Below, one piece after another: positions 18,148-26,765 of a stretch of 38,362 nt of DNA; the first letter of the stretch is position 1, and each line of letters opens with the position of its first letter. A program made the translations under genes and the position numbers. Location of the stretch: the NCBI RefSeq assembly GCF_004001065.1, contig NZ_BIML01000038.1, positions 1 through 38,362 of the forward strand, written 5' to 3'. The notes beneath the pieces were generated by a model. It saw only the letters and a program-made list of their open reading frames with translations, had not been told where the DNA came from and did no database searches. This DNA comes from Paenibacillus xylaniclasticus. GTDB taxonomy: Bacteria; Bacillota; Bacilli; Paenibacillales; Paenibacillaceae.

Positions 18148-18613
18148 GTTCGAAACTATATAGCTGCGGCATTCGTCATTCCGGTAGCGCGTATGAGCGG
18201 GCAGCGCTGGCTGTTCCCGGGATGGCGTGTTCAACTTAACTATATGCGCGGCGGTTCAATACATGATTCCGTTCTGGAATCGAGCTCTCATTTCTTAATA
18301 TCGTGACTAGAATGTATATGATTAACGAGGAGACGGGTATAACAGAGGTCGACTTGTATAATTCGAACCGGCTCGACCAGTTCTATTCGTCTGCGGACAA
18401 TTATATTTATATGGCACCTGTATTCGTGGGCTATGTTGAGGATGGACAGGATGTTGTATTAAATCACGAGCATAGTGAGTACCGGTGGATGACCTTCGAC
18501 GAAGCAGTCAAGAGCACGGTCATACCGGTAATGATAAGGTTCTTCTGTTTGTGGAGAAGCATTTCGCCAAGCGTCAGCCAACAGAGTGGCTGCGTGCGGT
18601 GCCGAAGGGGTAG
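18148..18613 (+). pseudogene. Broken Nudix hydrolase
   Basis: Pieces in different frames add up to one Nudix protein. VRNYIAAAFVIPVA and RWLFPGWRV (18148-18225) give the N-terminus up to the usual FPGGRVE. From about 18303, NEETGITEVDLYNSNRL supplies the end of a Nudix box, then APVFVGYVEDG and LNHEHSEYRWMTFDEA. A lost base near 18528 shifts the tail, whose proper reading GNDKVLLFVEKHF...LRAVPKG ends at 18611-18613. The catalytic box itself is scrambled and the protein cannot be functional. It lies directly upstream of the DUF4015 gene, in the opposite direction. Confidence 0.65.
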
Positions 18614-18630
18614 AGTGGGTCCGGTATGAC

Positions 18631-18670
18631 CAAAGAGCCTAGACTGACGAACGTCAGTCTAGGCTCTTTG
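18631..18670. terminator. Strong bidirectional hairpin
   Basis: A perfect 19-bp stem: CAAAGAGCCTAGACTGACG (18631-18649) and its exact complement at 18652-18670, with two bases between. It lies between the Nudix remnant and the converging chemoreceptor gene. Confidence 0.85.
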
Positions 18671-18734
18671 ATTTGACATCGATCTGTGCGCATGCGCTTC
18701 CATGTGCCCGGCTCGGCCATTATCGCGATGTCGG

Positions 18735-20939
18735 TTACCGCTCCCGTGTCACCGTCAGATGGAACTGACCGACTAACTGCTGCAGGAAGGCGGTAATCGC
18801 CTCCACGTTGCGGGAAGTGTGTCTTACGTCCATAATGTCCGTCTGGAGCTCCTGCACCTTGACCTCGACCTCCGACGAGATCGAGCGGTTCTCGATGCTG
18901 ACCGAAGCAATCTTCTCCATCAGTGCGACGACCTCATCGATAACTTTCGTCTTCAGGATGTCATCTTCCTTGGCACTCCTAAGCGTCTCCATGGCGGCTG
19001 CGACGAGCTCGGTACCTTCTTGCACGGCTTGGGTTCCTTGGTTCATAGAGGCATGGGCCTCTGTAGCATGCGCTTCGATTTTCTCTACGATGTCGTGTAC
19101 TTCCTCCGTCGATGTGCGCGTTAGGTCTGCAAGCTTGCGGATCTCTGCAGCGACGACAGCGAAGCCGCGGCCATGTTCACCGACGCGGGCGGCTTCGATG
19201 GAGGCGTTGAGCGCAAGTAAGTTCGTCTGTGACGATATTTCCTCGATCGCGTGAAGCACGCTGCGAATTTCGTGCGCCGTCTCCGTAAAGACGCGAATCG
19301 TCTCGTTCGTGTCGGCGACCTTGTCGGAGATGTTCGCTATCGTATCCCCAATCCGCTCCACTTCGTTCTGAGCTACCGATATTTGCTGAGACGCTTTCTG
19401 TTCAAGCGTGACTAGCGTCTGCCGCGCCTCATCGGCGACGCTCTTAGCTTCGTCGATATCCTTCAACTGCCGTCGGATGCTTCGCACCATCTCATGAATG
19501 CGGGCGCTGACACGCTCGGTCGACTGCGCCGTTGTTACGGTAGAGTCACCGAGAACCTTCTGGCTGGACGTTACGTCTGCGGCAGCAAGCTTCACCTTCA
19601 ACATGATGCCTTCTAGAGAGTCAATCATATTGTTGATCCATTTCGCTAGATCGCGAGTCTCGTCGTTGTCGAATTGCTCTGTCTTAAGCCGTTTCGTCAA
19701 ATCCCCTTTGCCTTCTGCGTTAATGCGAATGAATCGGTTAATTTCAGTAAGAGGATGAACGATTTTGCGTCGGCCGCGGGCGTAGCTGGCTGCTATCATC
19801 GCTCCTCCGAAGACAAGGCCGGCAGCCGCCGCGCAGAGGCCCGTGGCAAGCGGTGAAGCCGTGGCAGCGACCGTATAGACAATCGCGCCCGACAGCACGG
19901 CGCAAGCCGCCGTCCACGCCGCCTGCGGCTTGAGTTGACGCAGCGCGATGCTGCGGACACGGTATACCTCCTCCAAATCGGCTTCGCACATCATCCCCCA
20001 TGTGTCCGGGCAGTGGGGAAGCTGGAAAGTGACCCCTTTGCCGATGACGGGAATGTGGCGATAGTCGGAATACCCCGGAAACTCGACGAACAGGTTGCTG
20101 CCGTTGCGGATCGTATTGGCGACGCCTGGATGCAATTGTCCGGTTGCAGGGTCGGTGAACATCAATTCCAGCTCCGTATGTTCCTTGACGGACACGATGC
20201 CCCAATCGGTGCGAACTCCATCCTTCAAGTTGTCACCGTGCGTGAACGTTCGGTCTTCAAAACGGCTGCGGGATAGCGCTGTCCCTGGCATAATATGCTG
20301 CTGCAGAGCGGGCTTAGCCATGAAGAGATAGTTATCGCCGGAGTCAGGATATACGTGCCCAGACTCGCGCTGAATTAAATCACCGATAACGTCGTTCGGG
20401 ACTCTCGCGCATATCGCGCCTTCCCAATGACCTTCCCGGATGACCGGATAAATAAAGGCAATCGTCATTTTGTCATGGAAAGTGGAGGAACGCGGGCCGA
20501 TCTTAAGCGTCAGCGGGTCCGCGAACGGGCCGAACAAGCATCGCCGTACGGAACGCTCATCGGCTCGAGAATAGTTGATCCCTGCCATTATATTAGATGA
20601 ACTGTCAATCAGCATGCCAATATGACTAGGATAAGTGGAATACACGACCTTCCCGTTCTGATCGATTTGGAATAGCTCAGTCACGTCGCTCATGCGAGAG
20701 TAAGCATCGGCGAATAGCCGTGCCCGACTCTCTTCCCCCTCCGTCGACTGCAGACCGTCCGCTAGACGATCGAGGTTGCGCCAGCCTTCATGCGTCCAAT
20801 CCATCAACAGTTGTACACGCGTCTCGGCGATCCCTTCAAAAATTGACTCGACATCAGCTTTCGATGAAGCATTCAATCGGTAAGACCACCACAACGGTAA
20901 GCCTTGACGCCATCCTAACCATTGAAACATATTACCCAC
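18735..20939 (-). CDS. Methyl-accepting chemotaxis protein of unusual topology
   Basis: The C-terminal 280 residues form a standard chemoreceptor signalling domain, with the conserved tip [20 protein letters not shown] near 568-586. A HAMP-like segment covers about 390-445. Two hydrophobic helices sit together at about 341-387, split by a short SP turn. The first 335 residues (with a Cache-like stretch around [16 protein letters not shown] and MTIAFIYPV) have no N-terminal membrane helix or signal peptide, so with two helices both ends should face the cytoplasm. The start is GTG 20939, or ATG three codons later; an in-frame stop just upstream excludes a longer N-terminus. No other chemotaxis genes adjoin it. 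Confidence 0.87.
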   Translation of the reverse strand: MGNMFQWLGWRQGLPLWWSYRLNASSKADVESIFEGIAETRVQLLMDWTHEGWRNLDRLADGLQSTEGEESRARLFADAYSRMSDVTELFQIDQNGKVVYSTYPSHIGMLIDSSSNIMAGINYSRADERSVRRCLFGPFADPLTLKIGPRSSTFHDKMTIAFIYPVIREGHWEGAICARVPNDVIGDLIQRESGHVYPDSGDNYLFMAKPALQQHIMPGTALSRSRFEDRTFTHGDNLKDGVRTDWGIVSVKEHTELELMFTDPATGQLHPGVANTIRNGSNLFVEFPGYSDYRHIPVIGKGVTFQLPHCPDTWGMMCEADLEEVYRVRSIALRQLKPQAAWTAACAVLSGAIVYTVAATASPLATGLCAAAAGLVFGGAMIAASYARGRRKIVHPLTEINRFIRINAEGKGDLTKRLKTEQFDNDETRDLAKWINNMIDSLEGIMLKVKLAAADVTSSQKVLGDSTVTTAQSTERVSARIHEMVRSIRRQLKDIDEAKSVADEARQTLVTLEQKASQQISVAQNEVERIGDTIANISDKVADTNETIRVFTETAHEIRSVLHAIEEISSQTNLLALNASIEAARVGEHGRGFAVVAAEIRKLADLTRTSTEEVHDIVEKIEAHATEAHASMNQGTQAVQEGTELVAAAMETLRSAKEDDILKTKVIDEVVALMEKIASVSIENRSISSEVEVKVQELQTDIMDVRHTSRNVEAITAFLQQLVGQFHLTVTRER

Positions 20940-20975
20940 CCCATTATGTCATCTTCTCTTACTATATATGTCATA

Positions 20976-20984
20976 ATTATAGCA
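20976..20984 (-). promoter_or_regulatory. Extended -10 promoter of the chemoreceptor gene
   Basis: On the minus strand the sequence reads TGCTATAAT, a perfect extended -10, with TCGACT as a poor -35 at 18 bp. No SigD-type motif is seen here. Confidence 0.6.
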
Positions 20985-21192
20985 TGTTTTGTCAAACATA
21001 GTCGAGAAATGTGGGATAATACATGAACGCAGGCAAATAAGGAACTAAACCTTACATTTTCTGTTCAAATAATGGACCTATTCCAGCATAACTAAAACAT
21101 AGAAGAACCGCGTCGCAGGCGCGATTCTCTTAGTAAGCCTGACTTTTGATAAGGGGTGTCGGTTGGTCCAGATCATCGATCATAATGTAAGA

Positions 21193-21248
21193 GTGCGAAA
21201 AACGTAGAATAAGAGCGATAGCCCTCTTATTTCTCGTATATTTCGCAC
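21193..21248. repeat. 56-bp imperfect inverted repeat
   Basis: GTGCGAAA (21193-21200) pairs with TTTCGCAC (21241-21248). Inside, AATAAGAG (21208-21215) pairs with CTCTTATT (21224-21231). With small bulges it forms a near-continuous long hairpin. It lies just upstream of an orphan transcript and could be a terminator of earlier transcription or a small mobile repeat. The rest of 20985-21192 shows only a weak hairpin at 21104-21128. Confidence 0.6.
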
Positions 21249-21268
21249 TATATTAAATATTCTGAATA

Positions 21269-21297
21269 TTTACACAATAAATAAAATCGTATATTCT
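21269..21297 (+). promoter_or_regulatory. Promoter of an orphan transcript
   Basis: TTTACA (21269-21274) and TATTCT (21292-21297) with a 17-bp spacer in an AT-rich stretch. Confidence 0.55.
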
Positions 21298-21303
21298 TAA
21301 ATC

Positions 21304-21730
21304 AGCAACACGAACCACACAATCTATTAGAAAGGGAACAGCCAACATGGCTCAGCTACACGATTTACAGTGGCAAGTGAAATGACAAAAGAAGCAGCAA
21401 CAGCAAGTGAAACAGCGGAAGGATCAGGAACCTGCAAGTGGAAAGGGGATAGTCCATTGGATCAGGTGAGGCGAAGCATGTTACGCATAAGGCCAGGCGA
21501 GCATGCGGGTAACCATACAGCACAGCTAGTCCCTAAAGATAGGGCGTCACAGATTGCTTGAAGGGATGAGATTCCGCCAAACTACGAATGCGTTAACCCA
21601 AAATTTTAAGACTCTCATTAGAAGGGCGAGGATAACGGTATTATGAAGAAATGGAGCGCGAACAATTGAATAGCTACGATACGCGATAGTAAGAGTTCCG
21701 GTTATCATGGATAAGCGGAACTCTTATTTT
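21304..21730 (+). other. Promoter-to-terminator transcript without a recognised gene
   Basis: A unit of about 430 nt runs from the 21.3-kb promoter to the terminator at 21690-21730. Open frames inside are short: 12 codons from ATG 21348 (MAQLHDLQWQVK), 63 codons from GTG 21370 without a ribosome binding site, and 8 codons from ATG 21643 after AGAAGGGCGAGG. The 5' part repeats GCAAGTGAAA-like words. It could be a noncoding RNA, a peptide gene, or what is left after a gene was deleted. Confidence 0.4.
21690..21730 (+). terminator. Terminator of the orphan transcript
   Basis: A perfect 11-bp stem TAAGAGTTCCG/CGGAACTCTTA with a 15-nt loop and TTTTGTTGT after it. Confidence 0.85.
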
Positions 21731-21794
21731 GTTGTGTATTTTTAGTACGAAATTAGACATAGAATAATGGGCATGTAATCAGACTCGAAGAGAT

Positions 21795-21833
21795 AAATAG
21801 CCGGCTAACGGACTTGACGTTAGTCGGCTATTT
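21795..21833 (-). terminator. Terminator of the SLH protein gene
   Basis: A 16-bp stem: AAATAGCCGGCTAACG (21795-21810) pairs with 21818-21833 with one G-T wobble and a 7-nt loop. It sits 40 bp after the stop of the minus-strand SLH gene. Confidence 0.7.
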
Positions 21834-21874
21834 AGGCTAGCTGCGCTAGATTGGGGGAGATTAATTCCCCTGGT

Positions 21875-23146
21875 TTATCCAAACCTATATACTTTCGAGA
21901 TTGTAGAGTCCTCTTCGTTGTCGTCTGTTTCATAGCGATAGCCGATATAGACATATCGCTCGTATTTCGGATCATACCCGATAATGTAGGAAATCGTTTT
22001 TTGGAAGACTTCTAATTTTGCAACTCCTGCTCTTAGTTCGAATGGGATCTCCTCTAGAACCTCATATCGAACTGTATATACGAATACAGCATTTGGATAG
22101 ATTGCAGCCATTATGGAGTCTGGATCGACCATAGTGACTTTTTCCTCATGCAGCTTAAGCCCCACCACATCCCCCTCTTCAAAATAATACTTATCATTTT
22201 TATATTTCTGTATGAAGCTGTACAATTGTTCCCCTGTATCTTTAGTGCCATTATCCGGAATATCCCCATAAATTTGTAGTTGGTGATCGATGGCCTGCTG
22301 CAGCGTGTAACCCTTCATTCGAATATGATTTCCTAAATCATGAAATGTCCATATGACCCCTCTTCCGATTTTCTTAGCGGTATCTTCATCCAGTTCTTTC
22401 TTGCCGGTAAGAGATCCTAGGATTTCTCCTGCCTGCTCTTTGCGAATCGTTGGATTGTACTGGTTGATGATTCTTGCAAGCGAATCTTTATGTTTCTGCT
22501 CCTCCGAGATCACGGGTCTTGGGTTGTTCACTTCTTGGGCAGGCTCTGATGGCTCTTCGGCATTTCCATTATCGTTAGAATCTGATTGCGATTGCGACTT
22601 CACTTTCTTCATATAGGTCGAGAATGATTTCAAGAACTGAACCGCTTCAGCTCTCGTAAGCTTCTCAGAAGGCTTATATCCCTGAACGGTAGCAGAGGTT
22701 TTCCCATTAGAGATTTTATTATCCAATAAGAACTGGACTGCCTCTTGTTCGGATAGGTGTTGTCCGGCAATCGAGGCAAGTATGATGGCAACGGTGCCCC
22801 GTCGAATTGGCTTGTCCCCATCGGATGTGAACCCGCTGTAAACGTTATTGGCGGTGGCTGTTATGTAGTAATCGTAGTACCATTTGTCCTGATTTGTGCC
22901 ATGCAAGATTTTGAACTTTTGGGAGCGTAATGCCATGGATAGGAACTCTGCATGCGTAACGGAACGGTTCGGCTTAAAGGTGTTGTCCGAGTATCCGGTT
23001 ACAATCCCCTCTGATACCGCCCATTCAATTGCGTCTGAAGCCCAATGCCCCTCTACATCTTTAAATTGTGATTGCGCATTAACGGGGTAAGAGGCTAATG
23101 AACTAAAGAGAACAAGAAGCACAAGAACATATTTCATAGACTTCAT
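21875..23146 (-). CDS. Secreted S-layer homology (SLH) domain protein
   Basis: A 423-residue exported protein with a signal peptide ending near PVNAQS. Three SLH modules follow: FKDVEGHWASDAIEWAV...GYSDNTFKP (about 27-70), a weak middle one, and GYKPSEKLTRAEAVQFLKSF (about 155-175). They bind pyruvylated wall polymer and hold the protein on the surface. A Ser/Asn/Glu linker leads to a C-terminal domain of about 190 residues that I do not recognise (beta-rich, with FVYTVRYEVLEEI). ATG 23146 has AGGAG nine bases upstream. Its promoter carries the 31-bp element also found before the next gene. Confidence 0.88.
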   Translation of the reverse strand: MKSMKYVLVLLVLFSSLASYPVNAQSQFKDVEGHWASDAIEWAVSEGIVTGYSDNTFKPNRSVTHAEFLSMALRSQKFKILHGTNQDKWYYDYYITATANNVYSGFTSDGDKPIRRGTVAIILASIAGQHLSEQEAVQFLLDNKISNGKTSATVQGYKPSEKLTRAEAVQFLKSFSTYMKKVKSQSQSDSNDNGNAEEPSEPAQEVNNPRPVISEEQKHKDSLARIINQYNPTIRKEQAGEILGSLTGKKELDEDTAKKIGRGVIWTFHDLGNHIRMKGYTLQQAIDHQLQIYGDIPDNGTKDTGEQLYSFIQKYKNDKYYFEEGDVVGLKLHEEKVTMVDPDSIMAAIYPNAVFVYTVRYEVLEEIPFELRAGVAKLEVFQKTISYIIGYDPKYERYVYIGYRYETDDNEEDSTISKVYRFG

Positions 23147-23200
23147 TCAGCTTCACTCCTGTTAAAAGTCCTCACATGGAGGCTTACTTTTATCATAATT

Positions 23201-23231
23201 ATATAGAAACATGCGCTACACTTGCGCTGCA
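23201..23231 (-). promoter_or_regulatory. Shared promoter element, copy 1 (SLH gene)
   Basis: A 31-bp element 55 bp upstream of the SLH start, matching 26 of 31 positions of the copy at 24105-24135. It contains tandem GCGCTACA and GCGCTGCA words 11 bp apart (23213 and 23224), a same-face spacing typical of operators. The flanking AT-rich bases toward the gene also match. Confidence 0.55.
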
Positions 23232-23278
23232 AGCTATAAATGATAGGGGGTCTTCGTGCTGGCTGTTATTTGGAGCTT

Positions 23279-24046
23279 CTAGAAGACTATATGCAGTATT
23301 TTTCCGTTTGGATTTAATCCAATATTACCGGCTGAGTCAGAAATGTATATTCCCTCTATGGTAAGTTCCTTAACCTCTCCTGTTGCCCCTTCAAAAGCAA
23401 AATAAAAGTCTGTTTTCTCAGAACCGATAGCCCCTGCGGGCTGGGAAAATTTATAAGACCCTTCGGTTGTTTCAAGATATACAACACAATTATTAAATAT
23501 CAGTTTTCGATCTGATAGAAGGTTTTCAATATACCCTGTAATCCCCATCCCATTCACTGTAACTATTTTAGAAAAATCGCTGAACGTTACGAATTCACCG
23601 ACGGTTGAATCTTCAAAAACAGATGGTTCTGACGGAATAGGCTCCTTCTTGATTACGGAGCTCGTATCAATTTTCCAACTAGAGCCCTCTTTGATCAACA
23701 ACATCGTATCCGTCTGATCAAAATTTCCCGTCTTAGTTGTCCCCCAAAAATTAACACTTGTATATTTGCGAGTCGTATCGTAATCCACCAACTCCGGGAT
23801 CTTAAACCCTTCTATCTTAGCGCTGTTCATATCGTATTGCTTTTGAAGCCTATTCACTACATCATCGGATGTTTTTCCATTTCCGTCCGTTTCAACTAGA
23901 TATGCTTTTGCTTTATCATAGTTTCTATCCTGTAATGCCTGATAAAATCCTTGTACGACTTCCTCTGGACTTTTGCTGTTATTGTTGTTCCCGCAAGCTG
24001 TAAGTGCCAGTGAAGCGGCTAGGAATATTAAAATGATTCTTTTCAT
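23279..24046 (-). CDS. Lipoprotein with DUF4878-like N-terminal domain
   Basis: A 255-residue lipoprotein with lipobox LALTACG followed by Asn repeats. The segment SPEEVVQGFYQALQDRNYDKAKAYL is the typical opening of small NTF2-like/DUF4878 lipoproteins of Firmicutes. The second half (EFVTFSDFSKIVTVNGMGITGYIEN) looks like a separate beta-sandwich and is not recognised. GGGAGG precedes the ATG. It is encoded just upstream of the SLH gene in the same direction but has its own promoter with the same 31-bp element, so the two are probably co-regulated rather than one operon. Function unknown. Confidence 0.83.
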   Translation of the reverse strand: MKRIILIFLAASLALTACGNNNNSKSPEEVVQGFYQALQDRNYDKAKAYLVETDGNGKTSDDVVNRLQKQYDMNSAKIEGFKIPELVDYDTTRKYTSVNFWGTTKTGNFDQTDTMLLIKEGSSWKIDTSSVIKKEPIPSEPSVFEDSTVGEFVTFSDFSKIVTVNGMGITGYIENLLSDRKLIFNNCVVYLETTEGSYKFSQPAGAIGSEKTDFYFAFEGATGEVKELTIEGIYISDSAGNIGLNPNGKILHIVF

Positions 24047-24104
24047 ACGCTGCCTCCCAATATTTTGTCACAGACGAGCATCCTCAACGTGATATGCTAT
24101 AAAT

Positions 24105-24135
24105 ATATCGAAATATGCGCTACAATTACGCTACA
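24105..24135 (-). promoter_or_regulatory. Shared promoter element, copy 2 (lipoprotein gene)
   Basis: The second copy of the 31-bp element, 58 bp before the lipoprotein start. On the minus strand it gives TTGTAG as a possible -35, with TATAGC 18 bp further. The tandem 8-mers recur as GCGCTACA and ACGCTACA, 11 bp apart. Confidence 0.55.
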
Positions 24136-24435
24136 GACACAAGAATTATTCGCATCATTCAAAAAGAATGGGACATAAAAGAGCCCTCCAGTTGGTTGTC
24201 ACCAACGGAGGGTTTGGTATTTGCTCGGGGACTCAATGTTCCTACCGATTTCATCATAAGTGATCTGCTTCTCGACCATAATCCCCCCAAAACCCTTGCT
24301 GAAATGGCAGGTATACCTCAAGCTGCAGTATCGCGATTCGACAAAAGTATTCAACATAAAGATGAGCATCTATTCCGGATATCTCATGCGCTTGGTGTGC
24401 CGATAGAGGAGTTGTTTGACACAGTTTTGGATTAG
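24115..24435 (+). CDS. XRE-type HTH protein, probably degraded at its 5' end
   Basis: The C-terminal 60 residues are a recognisable XRE helix-turn-helix: KTLAEMAGIPQAAVSRFD followed by HLFRISHALGVPIEELFD. The N-terminal part is not credible as protein. The first ATG lies inside the promoter element of the divergent lipoprotein gene and has no ribosome binding site, and a hairpin (24184-24212) interrupts the middle. No good alternative start exists in frame. The gene may have lost its start, or use a non-canonical one. If active, it would be an obvious candidate regulator of the two neighbouring surface genes. Confidence 0.4.
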   Translation: MRYNYATDTRIIRIIQKEWDIKEPSSWLSPTEGLVFARGLNVPTDFIISDLLLDHNPPKTLAEMAGIPQAAVSRFDKSIQHKDEHLFRISHALGVPIEELFDTVLD

Positions 24436-24483
24436 ATGGAGCTCTCCCCGGTTTTAGAAGGTAGGGCGTTGTTTTTGGAGAAA

Positions 24484-24508
24484 ACAAAAAACCCTTATAC
24501 ATCAAGGG
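24484..24508 (-). terminator. Minus-strand terminator next to the tRNA fragment
   Basis: CCCTT/AAGGG (24492-24508) with a 7-nt loop, followed on the minus strand by an uninterrupted T-run (24484-24491). It lies 17 bp beyond the 3' end of the partial tRNA-Arg, where a tRNA terminator would be expected. Confidence 0.7.
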
Positions 24509-24524
24509 CTTAATCGATTTCAAT

Positions 24525-24573
24525 TGGCGCGCCCGAGAGGATTCGAACCTCCGGTCTGCAATTTAGGAATCTG
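24525..24573 (-). repeat. Partial tRNA-Arg copy (3' half), candidate attachment site
   Basis: The first 29 bases (24525-24553) are identical to the 3' end of the intact tRNA-Arg at 25197-25225, including CCA, acceptor strand and T-arm. Similarity continues with scattered mismatches through the anticodon loop and then stops. A 3' tRNA duplicate is the usual trace of site-specific integration. Confidence 0.75.
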
Positions 24574-24627
24574 AAGCAACGTGAAGCCGCCTGCGAGTTG
24601 TTTATATAGGCGGTGTTTGTACCATTA

Positions 24628-24990
24628 CTATACGCGAAAATCGATCGTTCGATCGGAGTTAGCTGCCGGGCCGACGCTCAAGCTGCCTTGGGAGATTGCA
24701 CCTTCTTGTGCCTCATTCTTTCCGCTTTCGCTCGTACGGCTGCCTACTGGGTTCTTCTTAGCGGCATCTGCCCGTTTTTGCGCAATTTGCATCTCTATCA
24801 GTTGTATTTGTTGTTCCAGTTGCTTAATTTTCTCGCTCTTCGTTTTCTCATCGTCCTTGCTTTGACGTTCCTTGGATATTTCTTGTTGAAGCTCGGTTTT
24901 CTGTTTCTCTAGAGCGGCCGTTTCGTCCGAAGAAGAGGTAGACGTGCTTGCTGTACTCGTGCTGCTGCTTGTCACAGCGGAAATGTTCAT
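24628..24990 (-). CDS. FlxA-like coiled-coil protein
   Basis: A 120-residue protein that starts MNISAVTSSSTSTAST (Ser/Thr-rich). Then comes a charged coiled coil (TAALEKQKTELQQEISKE... KIKQLEQQIQLIEMQIAQ) and a polar tail, the layout of the FlxA-like family common in Bacillales. In Escherichia coli, flxA is a flagellar-regulon gene of unknown function. I choose ATG 24990 because AGGAG at 24998-25002 sits seven bases upstream. It is the only gene between the two tRNA-Arg copies, so it may be cargo of a lost integrative element. No integrase is present. Confidence 0.75.
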   Translation of the reverse strand: MNISAVTSSSTSTASTSTSSSDETAALEKQKTELQQEISKERQSKDDEKTKSEKIKQLEQQIQLIEMQIAQKRADAAKKNPVGSRTSESGKNEAQEGAISQGSLSVGPAANSDRTIDFRV

Positions 24991-25150
24991 CATGATGCTC
25001 CTCACTTGGTGAATGATAAGAATTAAGAATTCCTTACATATACAAGTAAGTATAGACTAGTCCTACCTCTCAAACCTGAATGCTTGCTGAATAGTTGCTG
25101 AATAAGTCTGCGTCACTTTCTGCTAAAGAGCGCCCTTGGAATTTACCCCG

Positions 25151-25180
25151 GAAAAACAAAGAAGCCTTGTCTAGGACAAG
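25151..25180 (-). terminator. tRNA-Arg terminator
   Basis: On the minus strand CTTGTC/GACAAG closes a 3-nt loop, followed by a T-rich run, 17 bp after the tRNA 3' end. Confidence 0.7.
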
Positions 25181-25196
25181 ACTGATAGTCATATGA

Positions 25197-25273
25197 TGGC
25201 GCGCCCGAGAGGATTCGAACCTCCGACCTGCAGTTTAGGAAACTGTCGCTCTATCCTGCTGAGCTACGGGCGC
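25197..25273 (-). tRNA. tRNA-Arg (anticodon CCU)
   Basis: A 77-nt tRNA with acceptor GCGCCCG/CGGGCGC, D-arm GCTC...GAGC, anticodon loop TTCCTAA (CCT, reads AGG), T-loop TTCGAAT and encoded CCA. tRNA-Arg(CCU) genes are frequent integration sites for mobile islands. Confidence 0.95.
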
Positions 25274-25285
25274 ACAGTAATTAAC

Positions 25286-25314
25286 ATTTTACCATGGGGC
25301 TATGTTCGGTGCAA
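25286..25314 (-). promoter_or_regulatory. Promoter of tRNA-Arg
   Basis: On the minus strand TTGCAC, a 17-bp spacer and TAAAAT, with an extended TGg before the -10, 12 bp before the mature tRNA. Confidence 0.75.
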
Positions 25315-25522
25315 GGCCGTACCGAGTGTACGGAATCTCTAGAATAAGCTGAGAAATGGGTAATTAGACCTAGTTAAGTGTCAGTAATGTCGAAAAAAAA
25401 TGTACATTTTCTTTGAAATATTCGACACAATCCAACAGACTCGCCACCAGCAGTTGGTTATAATATATGTATATAACCACAAGAGTTAACGTAGTGATGG
25501 GAGCGAGCCTAGAGCGTGTGTC

Positions 25523-25711
25523 ATGAATAAGAATGAACTGCTCACTCAATTGCAAGCGCTCCGTCTGAAGCTCCACGAGATGGCTGAAGCGCGCGGTACT
25601 TTAACAGATCCAGACGTTATTGCGATCAGTGAGGAAGCTGACCGTGTCATTATTATGTTGCAGCAATTGAATCGAACTGGAGCTAGTCGCTCGAATAATA
25701 ATCGAGTGTGA
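25523..25711 (+). CDS. Spo0E-like aspartyl-phosphate phosphatase
   Basis: A 62-residue two-helix protein. Members dephosphorylate Spo0A~P and delay sporulation. The first helix (ELLTQLQALRLKLHEMAEARG) and second (PDVIAISEEADRVIIMLQQL) fit the family and its length. The signature is normally S-x-x-L-D; here it is S-E-E-A-D, with Ala in place of Leu. ATG 25523 has no clear ribosome binding site. A TATAAT at 25459-25464 is a possible -10. A strong terminator follows. It lies 1 kb from a sporulation-type kinase, suggestive but not proof of a link. Confidence 0.8.
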   Translation: MNKNELLTQLQALRLKLHEMAEARGTLTDPDVIAISEEADRVIIMLQQLNRTGASRSNNNRV

Positions 25712-25729
25712 CGCTTCAACTATGAGCTG

Positions 25730-26576
<847 letters not shown>

Positions 26577-26697
26577 TCCCATGCACACCTTATTAGGGAT
26601 AACTTTATCTAAGTGTGTAGAACCAATTGACGATCAGCTTGAACAAACCATGGTTGACTTAGGTCACAATGGCCTCGCTTTCATTTGATGTAAATTA

Positions 26698-26706
26698 TGG
26701 TATGAT
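26698..26706 (+). promoter_or_regulatory. Extended -10 promoter of the histidine kinase gene
   Basis: TGGTATGAT fits TGnTATAAT with one change; the -35 (CTTTCA at 26678) is poor. It lies about 120 bp downstream of the last DnaA box. Confidence 0.5.
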
Positions 26707-26765
26707 GAAATAAAGTAGAATTATATCGAAATAGTGCGAACTGGACAACCTAAAAGGGTGTGACA

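Noticed and set aside
21370-21561. 63-codon ORF from GTG 21370
   Set aside because: No ribosome binding site, odd composition and no recognisable family; treated as part of an unassigned transcript.
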